This document shows positions 28,022 through 39,529 of a DNA stretch of 64,000 nt, piece after piece; position 1 is the stretch's first letter, and each line of letters starts with the position of its first letter. Position numbers and translations under genes: made by a program. The stretch is from an uncultured Alphaproteobacteria bacterium (GTDB lineage: Bacteria > Pseudomonadota > Alphaproteobacteria > Caulobacterales > Hyphomonadaceae): positions 1 through 64,000 of the forward strand of contig CAIMMO010000268.1 of assembly GCA_903842595.1 (NCBI GenBank), read 5' to 3'. The notes under the pieces are model-generated. The model was not told the origin of the DNA. It did no database searches and saw only the letters and a program-made list of their open reading frames with translations.

Positions 28022-31000
28022 TCAGTTGCCTGAACCGGCGCGGCAAGCATAGACAAATTCGCGCACGGCGTCGCCCAGCAACACCAATTTCGCCAGCGAC
28101 CAACCGCCCTGCCTGTCGAATGCGCTCATGGGTTGCATCAGCCGGTCGACGAGAGGTTTGCGGGGGGCAATCCATGATTCGACGAGAAGCCGCGCCGATT
28201 CGCGGTCCAGCCGGGCGGCCTGCGCGCCTGCCGCCGCGGCGTGACGAATGGCGGCGATCGTAAGCTCGCTCTGCTGGCGGGGCAGGTCGTCGGCAACGCG
28301 CTGGAGAGCCAGCCGGTCCCAGTGATCACGCGGCTGCAGGTCGCGGGCTGCCGCGCGCATGCGGTCGAGGCCAAGCTGGGCGCCGACCTGGTGCTGGACA
28401 TAAAGAGCCGCGCTAAGCGGCCAGCGCGCCTGCTCGGCGATCTCGACCGTCTCACGGGCCGAGGCCAGTGCGCGGATCAGCGCCACGTCGTGCGCGATAT
28501 CGGCGGGGGCGCCTGCCGCGCGGTACTGCTCGGCGCGGGCCTCGACGCGGCCGAGAACGAGGGGGGAGAGCGCCGAAGGAAGCAGCGCGCGGACTTCGGC
28601 GATCGCATCATGCGAGCGGTCGACGGTGCGGGCGATCGAGCCGGTGCGGATGAGGTCGGGGTCGGAGAGGAAGCCGCCGGCCAGCATGCGGAGGTTGGCT
28701 GAAGTTTCAACCATCATCATCGTTTGCGCCTGGGCCGGCGCCTTGCCATCGAGTGCGCCGATCCGCTCGACAAGGTCGTCGATGTGGAAGGCGGAGAAGG
28801 CGGCCTCGAAGGCCTGGGCGAGGTGGCCGGCGTCGGTTCCTTCAGCATCGCGCTTTTGCACCGCGAAGGTCGGGCCTGTGAGATTGACGATGCGGTTGGA
28901 GAGCATGGTGGCGATGATCTCGCGGCGCAGGCGGTGGCGACTGCGTGCCTCGGCATATTTCGCGAGCTCGTCCGGGAAATAGCGGACAAGCATTGGTTCG
29001 AAGGCCGGATCGTCCGGCGCCTTCGAGGCGACGATCGAGGAGAAGAGATCGAGCTTGGCGTAGGCCATGATCACGGCCAGTTCCGGCCGCGTGAGGCCGA
29101 GCCCTAGCTCGCGCAGCTTCCGGAAAGCATCGCTGGAGGGAAGACCTTCGACAGCGCGGTCCAGCTTGCCCTGGCTTTCCAGCGTATCGATCAGGCGCTC
29201 ATGGCTGTCGAGATCGGCCGCGGCCGTCGCCTGCATCATGCTGAGCGCGCCGGTCTGGTCATAGTTGTTCTGGAGGACAAGGTGGCCGACCTCCTCCGTC
29301 ATGCTGGCGAGCAAGGCGTTCCGATCCCCGGCCTTCAGCGCGTGTCTGTTGATCGCTTCTGCAGTGAGGATCTTGATGTTGACCTCGTGGTCCGAGGAGT
29401 CGACGCCAGCGGAATTGTCGATGGCGTCGGTGTTGATGCGTCCACCAAGGCGAGCGAACTCGATCCGGCCAGCCTGCGTCATCCCGAGATTTGCGCCTTC
29501 GGCGATGACCCTGGCTTTCAGGTCCTTCGCGTCCATCCGCAGCGCGTCGTTCGATTTGTCGCCGACATCGGCATGGCTCTGGGTCGAGGCCTTGATGTAG
29601 GTGCCGATGCCGCCGAACCAGAGAAGGTCGACCTCCGCCCCAAGCAGCGCCTTCATCAGCGCATCAGGCGTGACCGCATCGTCTGTGAGGCCGGTGAGAG
29701 CCTTCACCTCCGGCGACAGCGCGATCGATTTGGCCGAGCGCTCGAACACGCCGCCACCCCTGGATATCAGGGCCTTGTTGTAGTCGGCCCAGGACGAGCG
29801 CGGCAGGTCGAACATGCGCTTGCGTTCGTTCCATGTTGCCTCGAGATCTGCCGGGCTGGGGTCGAGGAAGATGTGGCGGTGGTCGAAGGCGGCGCGCAGC
29901 TGAATGCATTTCGACAGCAGCATGCCGTTGCCGAAAACATCGCCCGACATGTCGCCGATGCCGATCACGGAGAAGGGCTGGGTCTGCGTGTCTTGGCCCA
30001 TTTCGCGGAAGTGCCGTTTCACCGCCTCCCACGCGCCGCGGGCGGTGATGCCCATCTTCTTGTGGTCGTAGCCGACCGAGCCGCCCGATGCGAACGCGTC
30101 GCCGAGCCAGAAATCGTAGTCTGCCGAAAGTCCGTTCGCGATGTCGGAGAAGGTCGCTGTGCCCTTGTCGGCGGCGACGACGAGATAGGGGTCATCGCCA
30201 TCCCACGCCACGACGCCCGCTGGATGAACGGTCTTGCCGTCGATGATGTTGTCCGTAAGTTGCAGCAATGCGCCGACAAAGACCTTGTAGGCGGCGATGC
30301 CCGCCGCCTGGATGTCCTCGCGCGTACCTTTGGCAGGGAGGTTCTTGGGATAGAAGCCGCCTTTCGAGCCGACAGGCACGATGACGGCATTCTTGACCTG
30401 TTGCGCCTTCACGAGGCCGAGCACTTCGGATCGGAAATCGTCGCGCCGATCGGACCAGCGCAGTCCGCCGCGCGCGACGGGGCCGAAGCGGAGGTGAACG
30501 CCCTCGACATCCGGCGACCAGACGAAGATTTCGCGGTAGGGACGCGGTGGTGGCAGGGGTTCCGCCTCGCGACTGGCGATCTTCACGGCAATATGCCGAT
30601 GAGGCTTGCCCGTAGAGTCGGTGAGATAGAAGTTCGTGCGCTGCAGGGATTTCACGAGCGCCAGAAGCCGGCGCAGGGCGCGGTCGGCATCAAGCGTGGC
30701 GACGGCCTCGAGTTGCTTTTCGATCCCGGCGATGACGGGCGCGGCCGCAAGCGTCCGCGCAGCGAGGCCCGCCCTGGCTGAAGGATCGAACTTGATGCTG
30801 AACAGCCTGAGCAGGTTGTTGGCGATGTCGGCATGCTCTGCCAGCGCGCGGACCTGTACCTGTTCCGACGGGTCGAGACCGGATTGGCTGCGATAGCGGC
30901 AGAGTGTGCGCAGCAGGGCGGCCAGGCGCCAGTCTGTCCCGAGTGCGACGACCAGGCTGTTGAAGCGGTCATTCTCTGTATCGCGCGCCCAGATCGCCTC

Positions 31001-32863
31001 GAAGGCGCTCTCGAAGCGTTCGTCGAGGCGTTTTTGTCCTGGCGGCCGCTCGATGGCGAGATCGTGGACGTAGACTGTCCCGCCTGCGTGGTCCTCGTGC
31101 TGTGAGATGCGGATCGGATAGCCAACTTCCGCCTGCACGCGCAGGCTCATCCGCTCGAGCACCGGCACGATCTCGGCAAGATCGAGCGGGCTGTCGCGGT
31201 GGTAGATTTTCACGCGGCTCTTGTTTGCCTCGAAGTCCGGTCCCCAGACGCGGGCGCGCAGCGCCTTGCCCGCCGCAAGCGCGCCAATTGCCAGGAGATC
31301 GGCAAGTCCTTCCTCCGGCTGGAAAGCCTCCTTGTAAGCGGCGGTGAAATGGGCGTGCGTGGCGAGCGCCTGATCAGCGCCGGTCGAGCGAGCGACACGG
31401 GCAAGAGCGTCTTCCCACGTCTCGAAAAGCTGGCGCAGCTGCAGGTCGAGTGCGTCTTCGTCCGGCTCGGGGTGGCCGCGGTCGACGCCGATGATCAGGT
31501 GTACGCGCGCAAGCGGACCCTCGCCGAAGGACGGATAGTACGCCGTGGTCCGGCCACCATAGGCGTCTGCCAGCAGGCGATGGGCGCGGGTGCGGAGCTC
31601 GGAATTGTAGCTGTCGCGCGGCGTATAAAGGAGAGCCGAAACATAGCGGTCGAAGCGATCGCGGCGGATGAACAGGCGGGTTCTCGGGCGCAGGAGGAGC
31701 CGCAGGACGCCCGACGATATGCGCTCCAGGTCGGGCTCGGAAATCTGGAAGAGCTCGTCGCGCGGATAGGATTTGAGAACCGAATCGATCTGCTTCTGGG
31801 TGAAGCGAGACCCCTGCGGGGTGGCTGCCTTCACATTCTCGATCTTGCGGCGGATCAGCGGCACTTCATCGGCCGCCCGGATATAGGCTTCCGAGGTGAA
31901 CAGGCCGACGAAGCGCGTCTCGCCGATCACCTCGCCGCGGGCGTCATAGCGCTTGACGCCGATGTAGTCGGCATGACTGCGGCGGTGCACGCGGGAGACG
32001 AAGCTTGCCTTGGCGACGATGATCGGCGAGGGCTCATTGATGAAGGCGCGCACGGTCGGAGCCAGCATGGTGGGCTCCGCGCCGCGCGAGAGCACATTGC
32101 GGGCGAAGTCGCGCAGGATGCCGAGGCCGGAGGTTTCATCGGCAACCGGCTCCTCGTTCGCAAGGCCACCGTCCCTGTCGATTGCAAAAGTGTAGTCACG
32201 GGCGCCGAGATAGGTGAAGTTCTCGTCCGCAAGCCAGGCAAGGAAGGCGCGCGCTTCGTCGATCTCTCCGGAAGTGCGGCCGTTGGCGGCCTTCACGCTG
32301 GCGAGCTCCTCGGAGACGGACTCCATCTTTGCGCGCATGGCGTGGAAATCTGCGTTGACAACGGCGACGTCGGCAAAGGCGTCCTCAAGACGCTTCTGCA
32401 GTTCGGCACGAAGGTTTTCGTCGAGCAGGGGCAGGTGGATCTGGATTGCGGAACGCTTGCCCTTGGGGCCGGCCACCACCGGGTGCAGTACGGCGCGGAT
32501 TTCGACCCGGGCTTCCTGGCAGGCGACGATGGCGCTGTCGACGAGGAAGGCCATGTCGGGCCCGACGATCTCGGCGATGCACAGGCGCAGCGGGCGCTCG
32601 CCCGCACCCATGGCCTCGCGCACGCGGATGGCGCGGTTGCCGCCTGCTTCGTTCTGGCGGTTGAAGTCCCACAGGCCAAGCGCAAGGACGGCGGCGTCTT
32701 CCGTCGTCAGGGCCAGCACGTCTTCGACAAAGGCATCGGCGCAATACTGGTCGAGAAACGCCAGCAGCGCAGGATCGCTCGCATCCTTCTGTCTGGCCGC
32801 GTGCGTGCAGATCGCGGCGAGGAGATCTTCCCGTGAAAAGGCGAGGTCGTTTGACAGGGGCAA
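28022..32863 (-). CDS. gdhB: NAD-specific glutamate dehydrogenase (large, about 180-kDa class)
   Basis: About 1610 aa; FGPVARGGLRWSDRRDDFRSEVLGLVKAQQVKNAVIVPVGSKGGF, GIGDMSGDVFGNGML; TTG start inferred. Confidence 0.9.
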   Translation of the reverse strand: MPLSNDLAFSREDLLAAICTHAARQKDASDPALLAFLDQYCADAFVEDVLALTTEDAAVLALGLWDFNRQNEAGGNRAIRVREAMGAGERPLRLCIAEIVGPDMAFLVDSAIVACQEARVEIRAVLHPVVAGPKGKRSAIQIHLPLLDENLRAELQKRLEDAFADVAVVNADFHAMRAKMESVSEELASVKAANGRTSGEIDEARAFLAWLADENFTYLGARDYTFAIDRDGGLANEEPVADETSGLGILRDFARNVLSRGAEPTMLAPTVRAFINEPSPIIVAKASFVSRVHRRSHADYIGVKRYDARGEVIGETRFVGLFTSEAYIRAADEVPLIRRKIENVKAATPQGSRFTQKQIDSVLKSYPRDELFQISEPDLERISSGVLRLLLRPRTRLFIRRDRFDRYVSALLYTPRDSYNSELRTRAHRLLADAYGGRTTAYYPSFGEGPLARVHLIIGVDRGHPEPDEDALDLQLRQLFETWEDALARVARSTGADQALATHAHFTAAYKEAFQPEEGLADLLAIGALAAGKALRARVWGPDFEANKSRVKIYHRDSPLDLAEIVPVLERMSLRVQAEVGYPIRISQHEDHAGGTVYVHDLAIERPPGQKRLDERFESAFEAIWARDTENDRFNSLVVALGTDWRLAALLRTLCRYRSQSGLDPSEQVQVRALAEHADIANNLLRLFSIKFDPSARAGLAARTLAAAPVIAGIEKQLEAVATLDADRALRRLLALVKSLQRTNFYLTDSTGKPHRHIAVKIASREAEPLPPPRPYREIFVWSPDVEGVHLRFGPVARGGLRWSDRRDDFRSEVLGLVKAQQVKNAVIVPVGSKGGFYPKNLPAKGTREDIQAAGIAAYKVFVGALLQLTDNIIDGKTVHPAGVVAWDGDDPYLVVAADKGTATFSDIANGLSADYDFWLGDAFASGGSVGYDHKKMGITARGAWEAVKRHFREMGQDTQTQPFSVIGIGDMSGDVFGNGMLLSKCIQLRAAFDHRHIFLDPSPADLEATWNERKRMFDLPRSSWADYNKALISRGGGVFERSAKSIALSPEVKALTGLTDDAVTPDALMKALLGAEVDLLWFGGIGTYIKASTQSHADVGDKSNDALRMDAKDLKARVIAEGANLGMTQAGRIEFARLGGRINTDAIDNSAGVDSSDHEVNIKILTAEAINRHALKAGDRNALLASMTEEVGHLVLQNNYDQTGALSMMQATAAADLDSHERLIDTLESQGKLDRAVEGLPSSDAFRKLRELGLGLTRPELAVIMAYAKLDLFSSIVASKAPDDPAFEPMLVRYFPDELAKYAEARSRHRLRREIIATMLSNRIVNLTGPTFAVQKRDAEGTDAGHLAQAFEAAFSAFHIDDLVERIGALDGKAPAQAQTMMMVETSANLRMLAGGFLSDPDLIRTGSIARTVDRSHDAIAEVRALLPSALSPLVLGRVEARAEQYRAAGAPADIAHDVALIRALASARETVEIAEQARWPLSAALYVQHQVGAQLGLDRMRAAARDLQPRDHWDRLALQRVADDLPRQQSELTIAAIRHAAAAGAQAARLDRESARLLVESWIAPRKPLVDRLMQPMSAFDRQGGWSLAKLVLLGDAVREFVYACRAGSGN

Positions 32864-32999
32864 CTCTCCGGACGGAAAGCGAAATGGCGCAGCAACAACG
32901 CGGGAATCAGGACGAGCGAGTGCTAAACCCGCGCAGCTTTGCCGTGCAAGGGCAGGATCGTGCGGGTTTTGTGCTGCAGCGCAAGGAACGCGCGCGCTT

Positions 33000-34202
33000 C
33001 TACCCTGAAGCCGCGCCTTCTGCGTGATCCTCTTCCTTGACGGCATATTCGCCCGGATTGCCGTTGGCGGACAGGAGCACAGCGATCCAGCGCGCCCCGG
33101 GAACCTGCGCCAGCACGATCATCACCATGACCGTAAGCGGCGCCGAGAGGAACATGCCGGCTGGCCCCCACAGGGCGCCCCATACCGCAAGCGAAAGCAA
33201 CACGACGAGCGGTGAGAGATTGAGGCTGTTGGCCTGCATGCGCGGAGCGACAAAATTCCCGATCAGGAACTGCCATACGGCGACACCCAGAAAGACGATG
33301 GCGGCGCAGAGCAGGCTGTCGTCCGGCATCCACTCCGGCCATGCAGACAGCGGCTGGACCACGGCAAACAGGGAGGGCAGCACGGTCGCAATGATCGAGC
33401 CGACCGTCGGGATGAAGTTCAGCACGAAAATGACGAAAGCCCAGAACAGCGCATTGTCGAGGCCGACGATGAGCAGGGTCCCATAGGTTAGGAGCGTCGA
33501 GACGATCGACAGCGCGGTCTGCACCCAGAGGTACTGCTCCATCGTGTGACGGATTTCCTGGCCGATCAGGCGCGCGCGCGCCCTGTCATCCTGACGCTTG
33601 AAGATCTGGTCGAGCTGATTGGAGAAGGCGCTGGCCGACGCGATCAGGAAGGCGACATAGATGAAGACCAGGGCCATGTCGCCGACGAGGCTGGAAGCGA
33701 CGTTTCCGGCGATCTGTGCGATGCTGGTGGCGTTGCTGGACAGGAGCTGGGCCACGGTGGGCGGCTGGGCGGACATTGCATCAGGGACCGCCACAGGGGA
33801 AGGCGCTGCTCCCGGCGCAAGCGGCTGGACCGGTGCGGCCGGGCCGAGCAGGTTGAGCTGGGTGTAGACCTGCTTGATGATGTCGTTGATATGCCTCTCA
33901 TAGTCGCTCGACCTGCCGACGAACTCCTCGACGGCGCCGCGGATGACGCCGATGAAGATCACGATGCTCAGCACCACGATGATGACCGCGAAGAGGTAGG
34001 CCAGCCAGCCGGGCAGGTTGGGGAAGGGGCGGCGGATGGCGCGGGCGAAGCCTTCCATCACCAGCCAGACAAAGATCGCCATGGCAAAGGGCGCCAGGAT
34101 GCGGGCGCCCTGATGCAGCACCATGCCGATCGCAACCGTGGCGATCACCCAGATGCCGGCCGTAAACCAGGTCCGATTGTTGATGCCGTCGGAATGTCGC
34201 AT
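33000..34202 (-). CDS. AI-2E family transporter
   Basis: 400 aa; [69 protein letters not shown]. Confidence 0.92.
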   Translation of the reverse strand: MRHSDGINNRTWFTAGIWVIATVAIGMVLHQGARILAPFAMAIFVWLVMEGFARAIRRPFPNLPGWLAYLFAVIIVVLSIVIFIGVIRGAVEEFVGRSSDYERHINDIIKQVYTQLNLLGPAAPVQPLAPGAAPSPVAVPDAMSAQPPTVAQLLSSNATSIAQIAGNVASSLVGDMALVFIYVAFLIASASAFSNQLDQIFKRQDDRARARLIGQEIRHTMEQYLWVQTALSIVSTLLTYGTLLIVGLDNALFWAFVIFVLNFIPTVGSIIATVLPSLFAVVQPLSAWPEWMPDDSLLCAAIVFLGVAVWQFLIGNFVAPRMQANSLNLSPLVVLLSLAVWGALWGPAGMFLSAPLTVMVMIVLAQVPGARWIAVLLSANGNPGEYAVKEEDHAEGAASG

Positions 34203-34230
34203 GCGACAGCCTTATTTCGCGTCGCGCGAC
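34195..34230. promoter_or_regulatory. Two related palindromes over the AI-2E transporter start
   Basis: TGTCGCATGCGACA (34195-34208) and GTCGCGCGAC (34221-34230), centres 24 bp apart. Confidence 0.35.
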
Positions 34231-34354
34231 AAGCAAGGCAGGTTCGCAAGAATCTCGCGCATTGTGGCGAAGGACTGGTTCCGGCCCCGTTGCGCGCGCT
34301 TGGCGAGGCGGCGCTGGGCTCATAGGCTGGTCGCCCACGATAGCGGAACGCAAC

Positions 34355-35917
34355 ATGACCGACTCGATCTTCCTTGGTGGCGGCGGACCTGACCACAAGA
34401 CCCCGCAGAACATGTTGCTGGCGCGGGCCAATCGGCATGGTCTGGTCGCTGGGGCGACGGGCACCGGCAAGACCGTGACGCTGCAGGTGATGGCCGAGCA
34501 GTTTTCAGCCGCCGGTGTTCCGGTGTTCTGCGCCGACGTGAAGGGAGACTTGTCCGGCATCTGCATGCCGGCAACGCCGACGGGCAAGGGTCTCGAGAAG
34601 ATCAACGAGCGCGTCGCCCAGATCGGGATGGAACCAATCACCTACCAGGCCGCGCCGTGCGTCTTCTGGGACATCTATGGCAAGCGCGGACACCCCATCC
34701 GGGCGACAGTTTCCGAGATGGGGCCGCAGCTGCTGTCGCGCCTGCTCGGCTGCAACGACACGCAGGAAGGCGTCATCACCATCGCCTTCCAGTATGCCGA
34801 CGACAACGACCTGCTGCTGCTCGACTTCAAGGACCTGCGCAGCCTGCTGGCCCACATCTCGACCATAGCGCCCGATATCCAGCGGACATACGGCAACGTC
34901 GCGCCGGCCTCGATCGGGGCCGTGCAGCGCCAGCTCCTGCTGCTGGAGCGGGAAGGGGCCCCGCAGTTCTTTGGCGAACCGGCGCTGGAGCTGGCCGACT
35001 TCATGCGGGTAGACGCGCAGGGGCGCGGCTATGTGAACGTTCTCGATGCGACGACGCTGATCAATTCGCCGCGTCTGTATTCCACCTTCCTGCTCTGGCT
35101 GCTGGCCGAGCTTTTCGAGCAGCTGCCGGAGGTGGGCGATCCGGACAAGCCAAAGCTGGTTTTCTTCTTCGACGAGGCGCACCTGCTCTTTGACGGTGCG
35201 CCCAAGGCGCTGGTCGACAAGATCGAGCAGGTTGTGCGCCTGATCCGCTCCAAGGGCGTGGGCGTCTATTTCGTCACGCAGAACCCGCGCGACCTGCCGG
35301 AGAATGTGCTGGCCCAGCTGGGTACGCGACTTCAGCACGCGCTGCGGGCCTACACCCCAACCGAGCGCAAGGGCGTGAAGGCAGCGGCGCAGAGCTTCCG
35401 GCCCAACCCCGGGCTGGATACGGAGACGGCGATTACGGAGCTGGGCACGGGCGAGGCGCTGGTCTCAACCCTCGATGTGAAGGGCGCGCCGACCGTCGTG
35501 GAGCGGACGCTGATCCGGCCGCCGGCTTCGCGGCTGGGACCGGCGACAGATGCCGAGCGCGCCGCTGTGCAGGCGCTGAGCCCGGTTGTCCAGAAATACG
35601 ACACCCCGATTGACCGGGAGTCGGCCTACGAGATCCTGACCGGGCGCGAGGCGCAGGCTGCCAGGGAGAAAGATGCGCTGAAACGCGCCGAGGCAGCGGA
35701 AGCTGAAGCGGCAAGGGCGCGCAAGCAAGCCGCGAAGGAGGCAGCGGCCAGCAGGACGACTGCCCCGGCGAGGACCACGGCCGCCCGCGCGCCGGCGGCG
35801 CGCAAGTCGACGCGGCAGACGCCCGTGGAGGCGGCCGGCAGCACGTTCATGCGGACGGCAACGCGCGAACTGACGAAGTTCGTCTTCCGAGGCATGTTCG
35901 GGAACCGGAAGCGCTAG
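34355..35917 (+). CDS. HerA-like helicase / DUF853 (YjgR-type) ATPase
   Basis: [81 protein letters not shown]. Confidence 0.92.
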   Translation: MTDSIFLGGGGPDHKTPQNMLLARANRHGLVAGATGTGKTVTLQVMAEQFSAAGVPVFCADVKGDLSGICMPATPTGKGLEKINERVAQIGMEPITYQAAPCVFWDIYGKRGHPIRATVSEMGPQLLSRLLGCNDTQEGVITIAFQYADDNDLLLLDFKDLRSLLAHISTIAPDIQRTYGNVAPASIGAVQRQLLLLEREGAPQFFGEPALELADFMRVDAQGRGYVNVLDATTLINSPRLYSTFLLWLLAELFEQLPEVGDPDKPKLVFFFDEAHLLFDGAPKALVDKIEQVVRLIRSKGVGVYFVTQNPRDLPENVLAQLGTRLQHALRAYTPTERKGVKAAAQSFRPNPGLDTETAITELGTGEALVSTLDVKGAPTVVERTLIRPPASRLGPATDAERAAVQALSPVVQKYDTPIDRESAYEILTGREAQAAREKDALKRAEAAEAEAARARKQAAKEAAASRTTAPARTTAARAPAARKSTRQTPVEAAGSTFMRTATRELTKFVFRGMFGNRKR

Positions 35918-35921
35918 CCAG

Positions 35922-36587
35922 ATGTGCGGGAAGTTCACACAGATGGCCAGCTGGCCGGAGGTTGTCGCCTTCTCCCGGCCCCTGACTGCCATTCCCGATG
36001 GCGGGCCCGTGACGGTCGCGACGCCAATGCGGATCGCCAGGGTGATGCGGCTGGGCGAAGATGGCGGACGTGAGCTTGCGCCGATGCGCTGGGGCTTCTC
36101 GAAGCACGACAATCCGTCGTTCAAGCCGGATCACATGCATGCCCGCGCAGAGACGATCGATACGCGACCGACGTTTGCCGAGGCTTTTGCAGAACGTCGC
36201 GGGATCGTTCTGGTCGAAACGTTCAACGAGGGCGAACAGCTTGCCAGCGGCAAGACGAAGCAGTGGGTTATCCGGGCCAGGGATCGCAAGCCGATTGCCA
36301 TCGCCGTGATCTGGGAGGAGTGGGCTGGCGACAACGGCTCCGAGCCAACCTTCGTGATGGTGACCGTGGCGCCGAACCCGCTGATCGCCAGCATCACGGA
36401 CCGCATGCCGGCGATCCTGCACCAGAAGGACTGGGCGGTGTGGCTCGGAGAGCGCGATGCGGCGCTTGCCGATGTGAAGTCGCTGCTTCGTACGTTCGAC
36501 GAGGGCGGCAATTGGGAGATGGCGGAGCAGGCGCCAGCAAAGTCGTCGAAAGCTGCGACGCCAAAAGCGCAAGGCGAGCTGTTCTGA
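35922..36587 (+). CDS. SOS response-associated peptidase (SRAP/YedK/HMCES-like)
   Basis: MCGKFTQ N-terminal Cys2, MRWGFSK, HARAETIDTRPTF, RMPAIL; catalytic-type Asn/His/Glu context. Confidence 0.82.
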   Translation: MCGKFTQMASWPEVVAFSRPLTAIPDGGPVTVATPMRIARVMRLGEDGGRELAPMRWGFSKHDNPSFKPDHMHARAETIDTRPTFAEAFAERRGIVLVETFNEGEQLASGKTKQWVIRARDRKPIAIAVIWEEWAGDNGSEPTFVMVTVAPNPLIASITDRMPAILHQKDWAVWLGERDAALADVKSLLRTFDEGGNWEMAEQAPAKSSKAATPKAQGELF

Positions 36588-36772
36588 CGTCGCTGGTCGA
36601 TCGTCACGATACGGATCATCGCGCGAAAAATCTCTGCAAAAAAGTTTGCGCAAAGACTCGCGAAGGCGATTCTGGAAACTTCGCGTTCAGTTTCTCAGGG
36701 CAGGTTGCGGGTCATCAGATCAATCGATGACTGCCATGTGCAGCGTCGCCAACAGAGAAGCAGGAGAGCAGA

Positions 36773-37096
36773 ATGCCTACCTCGAAAAAGACCGTCACGA
36801 AGAAACCGGCTGTGAAAGCCGCCCCCAAGCCGGTCGCGAAAGTGGTCGCGATGCCGGCACCGATGCCGTCCGCGCCGATGCCGACCCCGGTCGCGATCGC
36901 CCCGGTGTCGAACGTGATCCCGATGCCGCAGAAGCCGGCGGCGAAAAAGCCGGTCGCGAAGAAGAAGCCGGTTGTGAAGGCTTCGGCGAAGAAGCCCGCC
37001 GCCAGGAAACCCGCAGCGAAGAAGCCGGCGCCGAAGATGAAGATGGCCGCCGCCGCCGTGAAGCCCGCCAAGAAAGTGGCGCGCAAGAAGAAGTAG
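36773..37096 (+). CDS. Histone H1-like Lys/Ala/Pro-rich DNA-binding protein
   Basis: AAKKPVAKKKPVVKASAKKPAARKPAAKKPAPK repeats; own promoter gap and downstream hairpin. Confidence 0.65.
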   Translation: MPTSKKTVTKKPAVKAAPKPVAKVVAMPAPMPSAPMPTPVAIAPVSNVIPMPQKPAAKKPVAKKKPVVKASAKKPAARKPAAKKPAPKMKMAAAAVKPAKKVARKKK

Positions 37097-37134
37097 GAGC
37101 TACCCGACGGGTAGACATCCTCCGACAGGATGCG

Positions 37135-37162
37135 ACGGCGCGACCTTTACAGGTCGCGCCGT
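37135..37162 (+). terminator. Stem-loop downstream of H1-like gene
   Basis: ACGGCGCGACCT-ttac-AGGTCGCGCCGT, perfect 12-bp stem. Confidence 0.65.
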
Positions 37163-37182
37163 TTGCGTTTGGGGCAGCGGGC

Positions 37183-38724
37183 TTACAGTCGGTAAATCAG
37201 GAGGAACCAAAGTCCCGTCGCTGAAGCGGCGCTGATCGCTGCTCCGGTGAGGAGCCAGGCCCAGCCGGTGGTCTGCTTCACCGTGACGGGAGCAGGCGGG
37301 GGGGAGGCGGCGCGGTTCAGCGCTTCGTCGAGCTTTGCGAGGGTTTCGGGCAGGCGGCGGAGGCGGGCGAACGCTTCGCGGCCTGCGTCCATGGCGAGTT
37401 TGCGCAGGCCCTCGGCGCCGAATTCGCGGCGGCTCCAGCGTTCGACGATGGGTTGGGCAGCCTGCCAGATATTGTGGGCAGGGTCGATCGTGCGGGCGAC
37501 GCCTTCGACCTGAACCATCGTCTTCTGGAGCAGGATCAGTTCGGGCCGCAGGTGCATGCCGAACTGGCGGGTGATGTCGAACAGCTGCAGGAGGACGCGG
37601 GCCATCGAGACTTCGGTCGCGTCCTTGCCGAAGATCGGCTCGCCGACCGAGCGCAGCGCCTGGGCGAACTCATCCATGGAGTGCGAGGCAGGGACGTAGC
37701 CGGCCTCGAAGTGGACGCGGGCAACGTGCTTGTAGTCGCGCTCGAGGAACCCCTTGATGATCTGGGCAAGGAAAAGGCGTTCGTTGGGGCCGACGCGACC
37801 CATGATGCCGAAGTCGACCAGCACAAGCCGGCCGTCGGGCGCCAGGATCATGTTCCCTTCATGCAGGTCGGCATGGAAGAAGCCGTGATCTAGGGCGCAG
37901 GCGAGGAAGCCGCGCGTGATGCGATTGGCCAGGTCGATGCGCTGGTCGGCCGAGAGCTGGCCGGGGTTGGTGAGTGAGCGGCCCTCGATCCATTCGGTGG
38001 TCAGGACGCGCTGGCTGGTGCGCTCCCAGTCGACCTGAGGGGCGTGGACATAGCCGTCGATGGCGGCGATCTCGGCGAACTCGGAGGCAGCGCCGGCTTC
38101 GAAACGCAGGTCCATCTCGCGGGTCAGCGAGGTCGCCATCGTGTCGATGAAGGCGGCCGGCTCCATGCGCTGGACTTCCGCGTTGCCGTGCTTCTGCGCC
38201 GAATAGGCAATGCGCTTCATGGCGCGCAGTTCGAGCTCCATCGTGCGCTCGATATTGGGGCGCAGGATCTTTACCGCGCGCGGACCTTTCGGCGTCTCAA
38301 TGCGATGGACCTGCGCGACCGAGGCGGCGGCGATGGGATTGCCGAGGTCGGGGAACAGGCGGTCGGTCTCGGCGCCGAATTCGGAGCGAAGGGTTTTCAG
38401 GGCCTGCGACCCCGGGAAGGGCGGGATCTGGTCCTTGAGGCGTGAGAGATCCCTCGCCGCTTCGACGCCGATCACATCAGGACGGGTGGCCATGAACTGG
38501 CCGAGCTTGATCCAGGCGGGTCCGAGTTTTTCCAGCGCGCGGGCGAAACGCTCGCCGGGACGACCGCGACCCCCGCCGCCAGAAACGATGCGGAGGACGG
38601 CGCCTGCGGCTTTCGCGGCAAACGGAATCCGCGAGCGATACGCGGCGGGGATGATGACGTCGTTGCGGACCATGACCGCGCCGGCGCGGGCGAGGCGCAG
38701 ATAGTCGCTGAGGGCAGTGAACAT
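37183..38724 (-). CDS. ubiB: 2-polyprenylphenol 6-hydroxylase / UbiB kinase-like protein
   Basis: [76 protein letters not shown]. Confidence 0.94.
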   Translation of the reverse strand: MFTALSDYLRLARAGAVMVRNDVIIPAAYRSRIPFAAKAAGAVLRIVSGGGGRGRPGERFARALEKLGPAWIKLGQFMATRPDVIGVEAARDLSRLKDQIPPFPGSQALKTLRSEFGAETDRLFPDLGNPIAAASVAQVHRIETPKGPRAVKILRPNIERTMELELRAMKRIAYSAQKHGNAEVQRMEPAAFIDTMATSLTREMDLRFEAGAASEFAEIAAIDGYVHAPQVDWERTSQRVLTTEWIEGRSLTNPGQLSADQRIDLANRITRGFLACALDHGFFHADLHEGNMILAPDGRLVLVDFGIMGRVGPNERLFLAQIIKGFLERDYKHVARVHFEAGYVPASHSMDEFAQALRSVGEPIFGKDATEVSMARVLLQLFDITRQFGMHLRPELILLQKTMVQVEGVARTIDPAHNIWQAAQPIVERWSRREFGAEGLRKLAMDAGREAFARLRRLPETLAKLDEALNRAASPPPAPVTVKQTTGWAWLLTGAAISAASATGLWFLLIYRL

Positions 38725-38725
38725 C

Positions 38726-39484
38726 CTACACCGCCCATCCGGTGTGGAGGGCGGCGATGCCGCCGGAATAGTTCCAGTAATTGACCTCGCCGAAGCCGGC
38801 GGCGCGGATACGTGCCGCGAAGTCGTCCTGGTTCGGGAAGCGACGGATCGACTCGACCAGATACCTGTAGCTGTCCTTGTCGCCCGTCACGAGGCCGCCA
38901 AGGGCGGGGATCACGCTGAACGAATACTGGTCGTAGGCCTGCTGCAGGACGCGGTGCGTCATGTGCGAGAATTCGAGGCAGGCGAAGCGTCCGCCCGGCT
39001 TCAGCACGCGGCGGAACTCCGACAGCGCCCTGTCGATCTCGACCACGTTGCGGATGCCGAAGGAAATCGTCACGGCGTCGGCGCAGCGATCCGGGAAGGG
39101 GAGAGCTGCGGCGTCGCAGGCGAGGCGGGGCATGTTGTGGTCGTCCGGCTTGATGCCGGCCACCAGCATGGCCTCGTTGATGTCGGAAACGAAGGTCATC
39201 GATTCGGCCGTCACATTGCGGCGGCGGGCGACGTCGTTGGCGCGTTTCTGAAAGGCGCGGGCGACATCGCCGGTGCCGCCGGCCACATCGATCAGCGTCT
39301 CGCCGGGCTGGGGGTTCAGCCAGGCGATCATGTTGGCTTTCCAGATCCTGTGGACGCCCGCCGACATCAGGTCGTTCATCAGGTCATATTTGCCAGCGAC
39401 GGACGCGAAGACGCCTTTGACACGGCGGGATTTTTCATCCCGGCTGACATCCTCGAATCCGAAGGAAACCTTGTCCTCGTCCAT
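38726..39484 (-). CDS. ubiE: Demethylmenaquinone/ubiquinone methyltransferase UbiE
   Basis: [73 protein letters not shown]. Confidence 0.95.
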   Translation of the reverse strand: MDEDKVSFGFEDVSRDEKSRRVKGVFASVAGKYDLMNDLMSAGVHRIWKANMIAWLNPQPGETLIDVAGGTGDVARAFQKRANDVARRRNVTAESMTFVSDINEAMLVAGIKPDDHNMPRLACDAAALPFPDRCADAVTISFGIRNVVEIDRALSEFRRVLKPGGRFACLEFSHMTHRVLQQAYDQYSFSVIPALGGLVTGDKDSYRYLVESIRRFPNQDDFAARIRAAGFGEVNYWNYSGGIAALHTGWAV

Positions 39485-39529
39485 CCCGCGAACATAGGCG
39501 AACGGCTTGCCCGGGGCTATATGCATGCG

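Noticed and set aside
29201-32836. Two long plus-strand ORFs (526 and 545 aa)
   Set aside because: Antisense to the NAD-glutamate dehydrogenase, which has clear conserved motifs.
36715-37086. Antisense hydrophobic ORF (FFAAGFLAAGFF...) opposite the H1-like gene
   Set aside because: Codon-wise complement of AAKKP repeats necessarily yields FFAAG; not independent evidence for a membrane protein.
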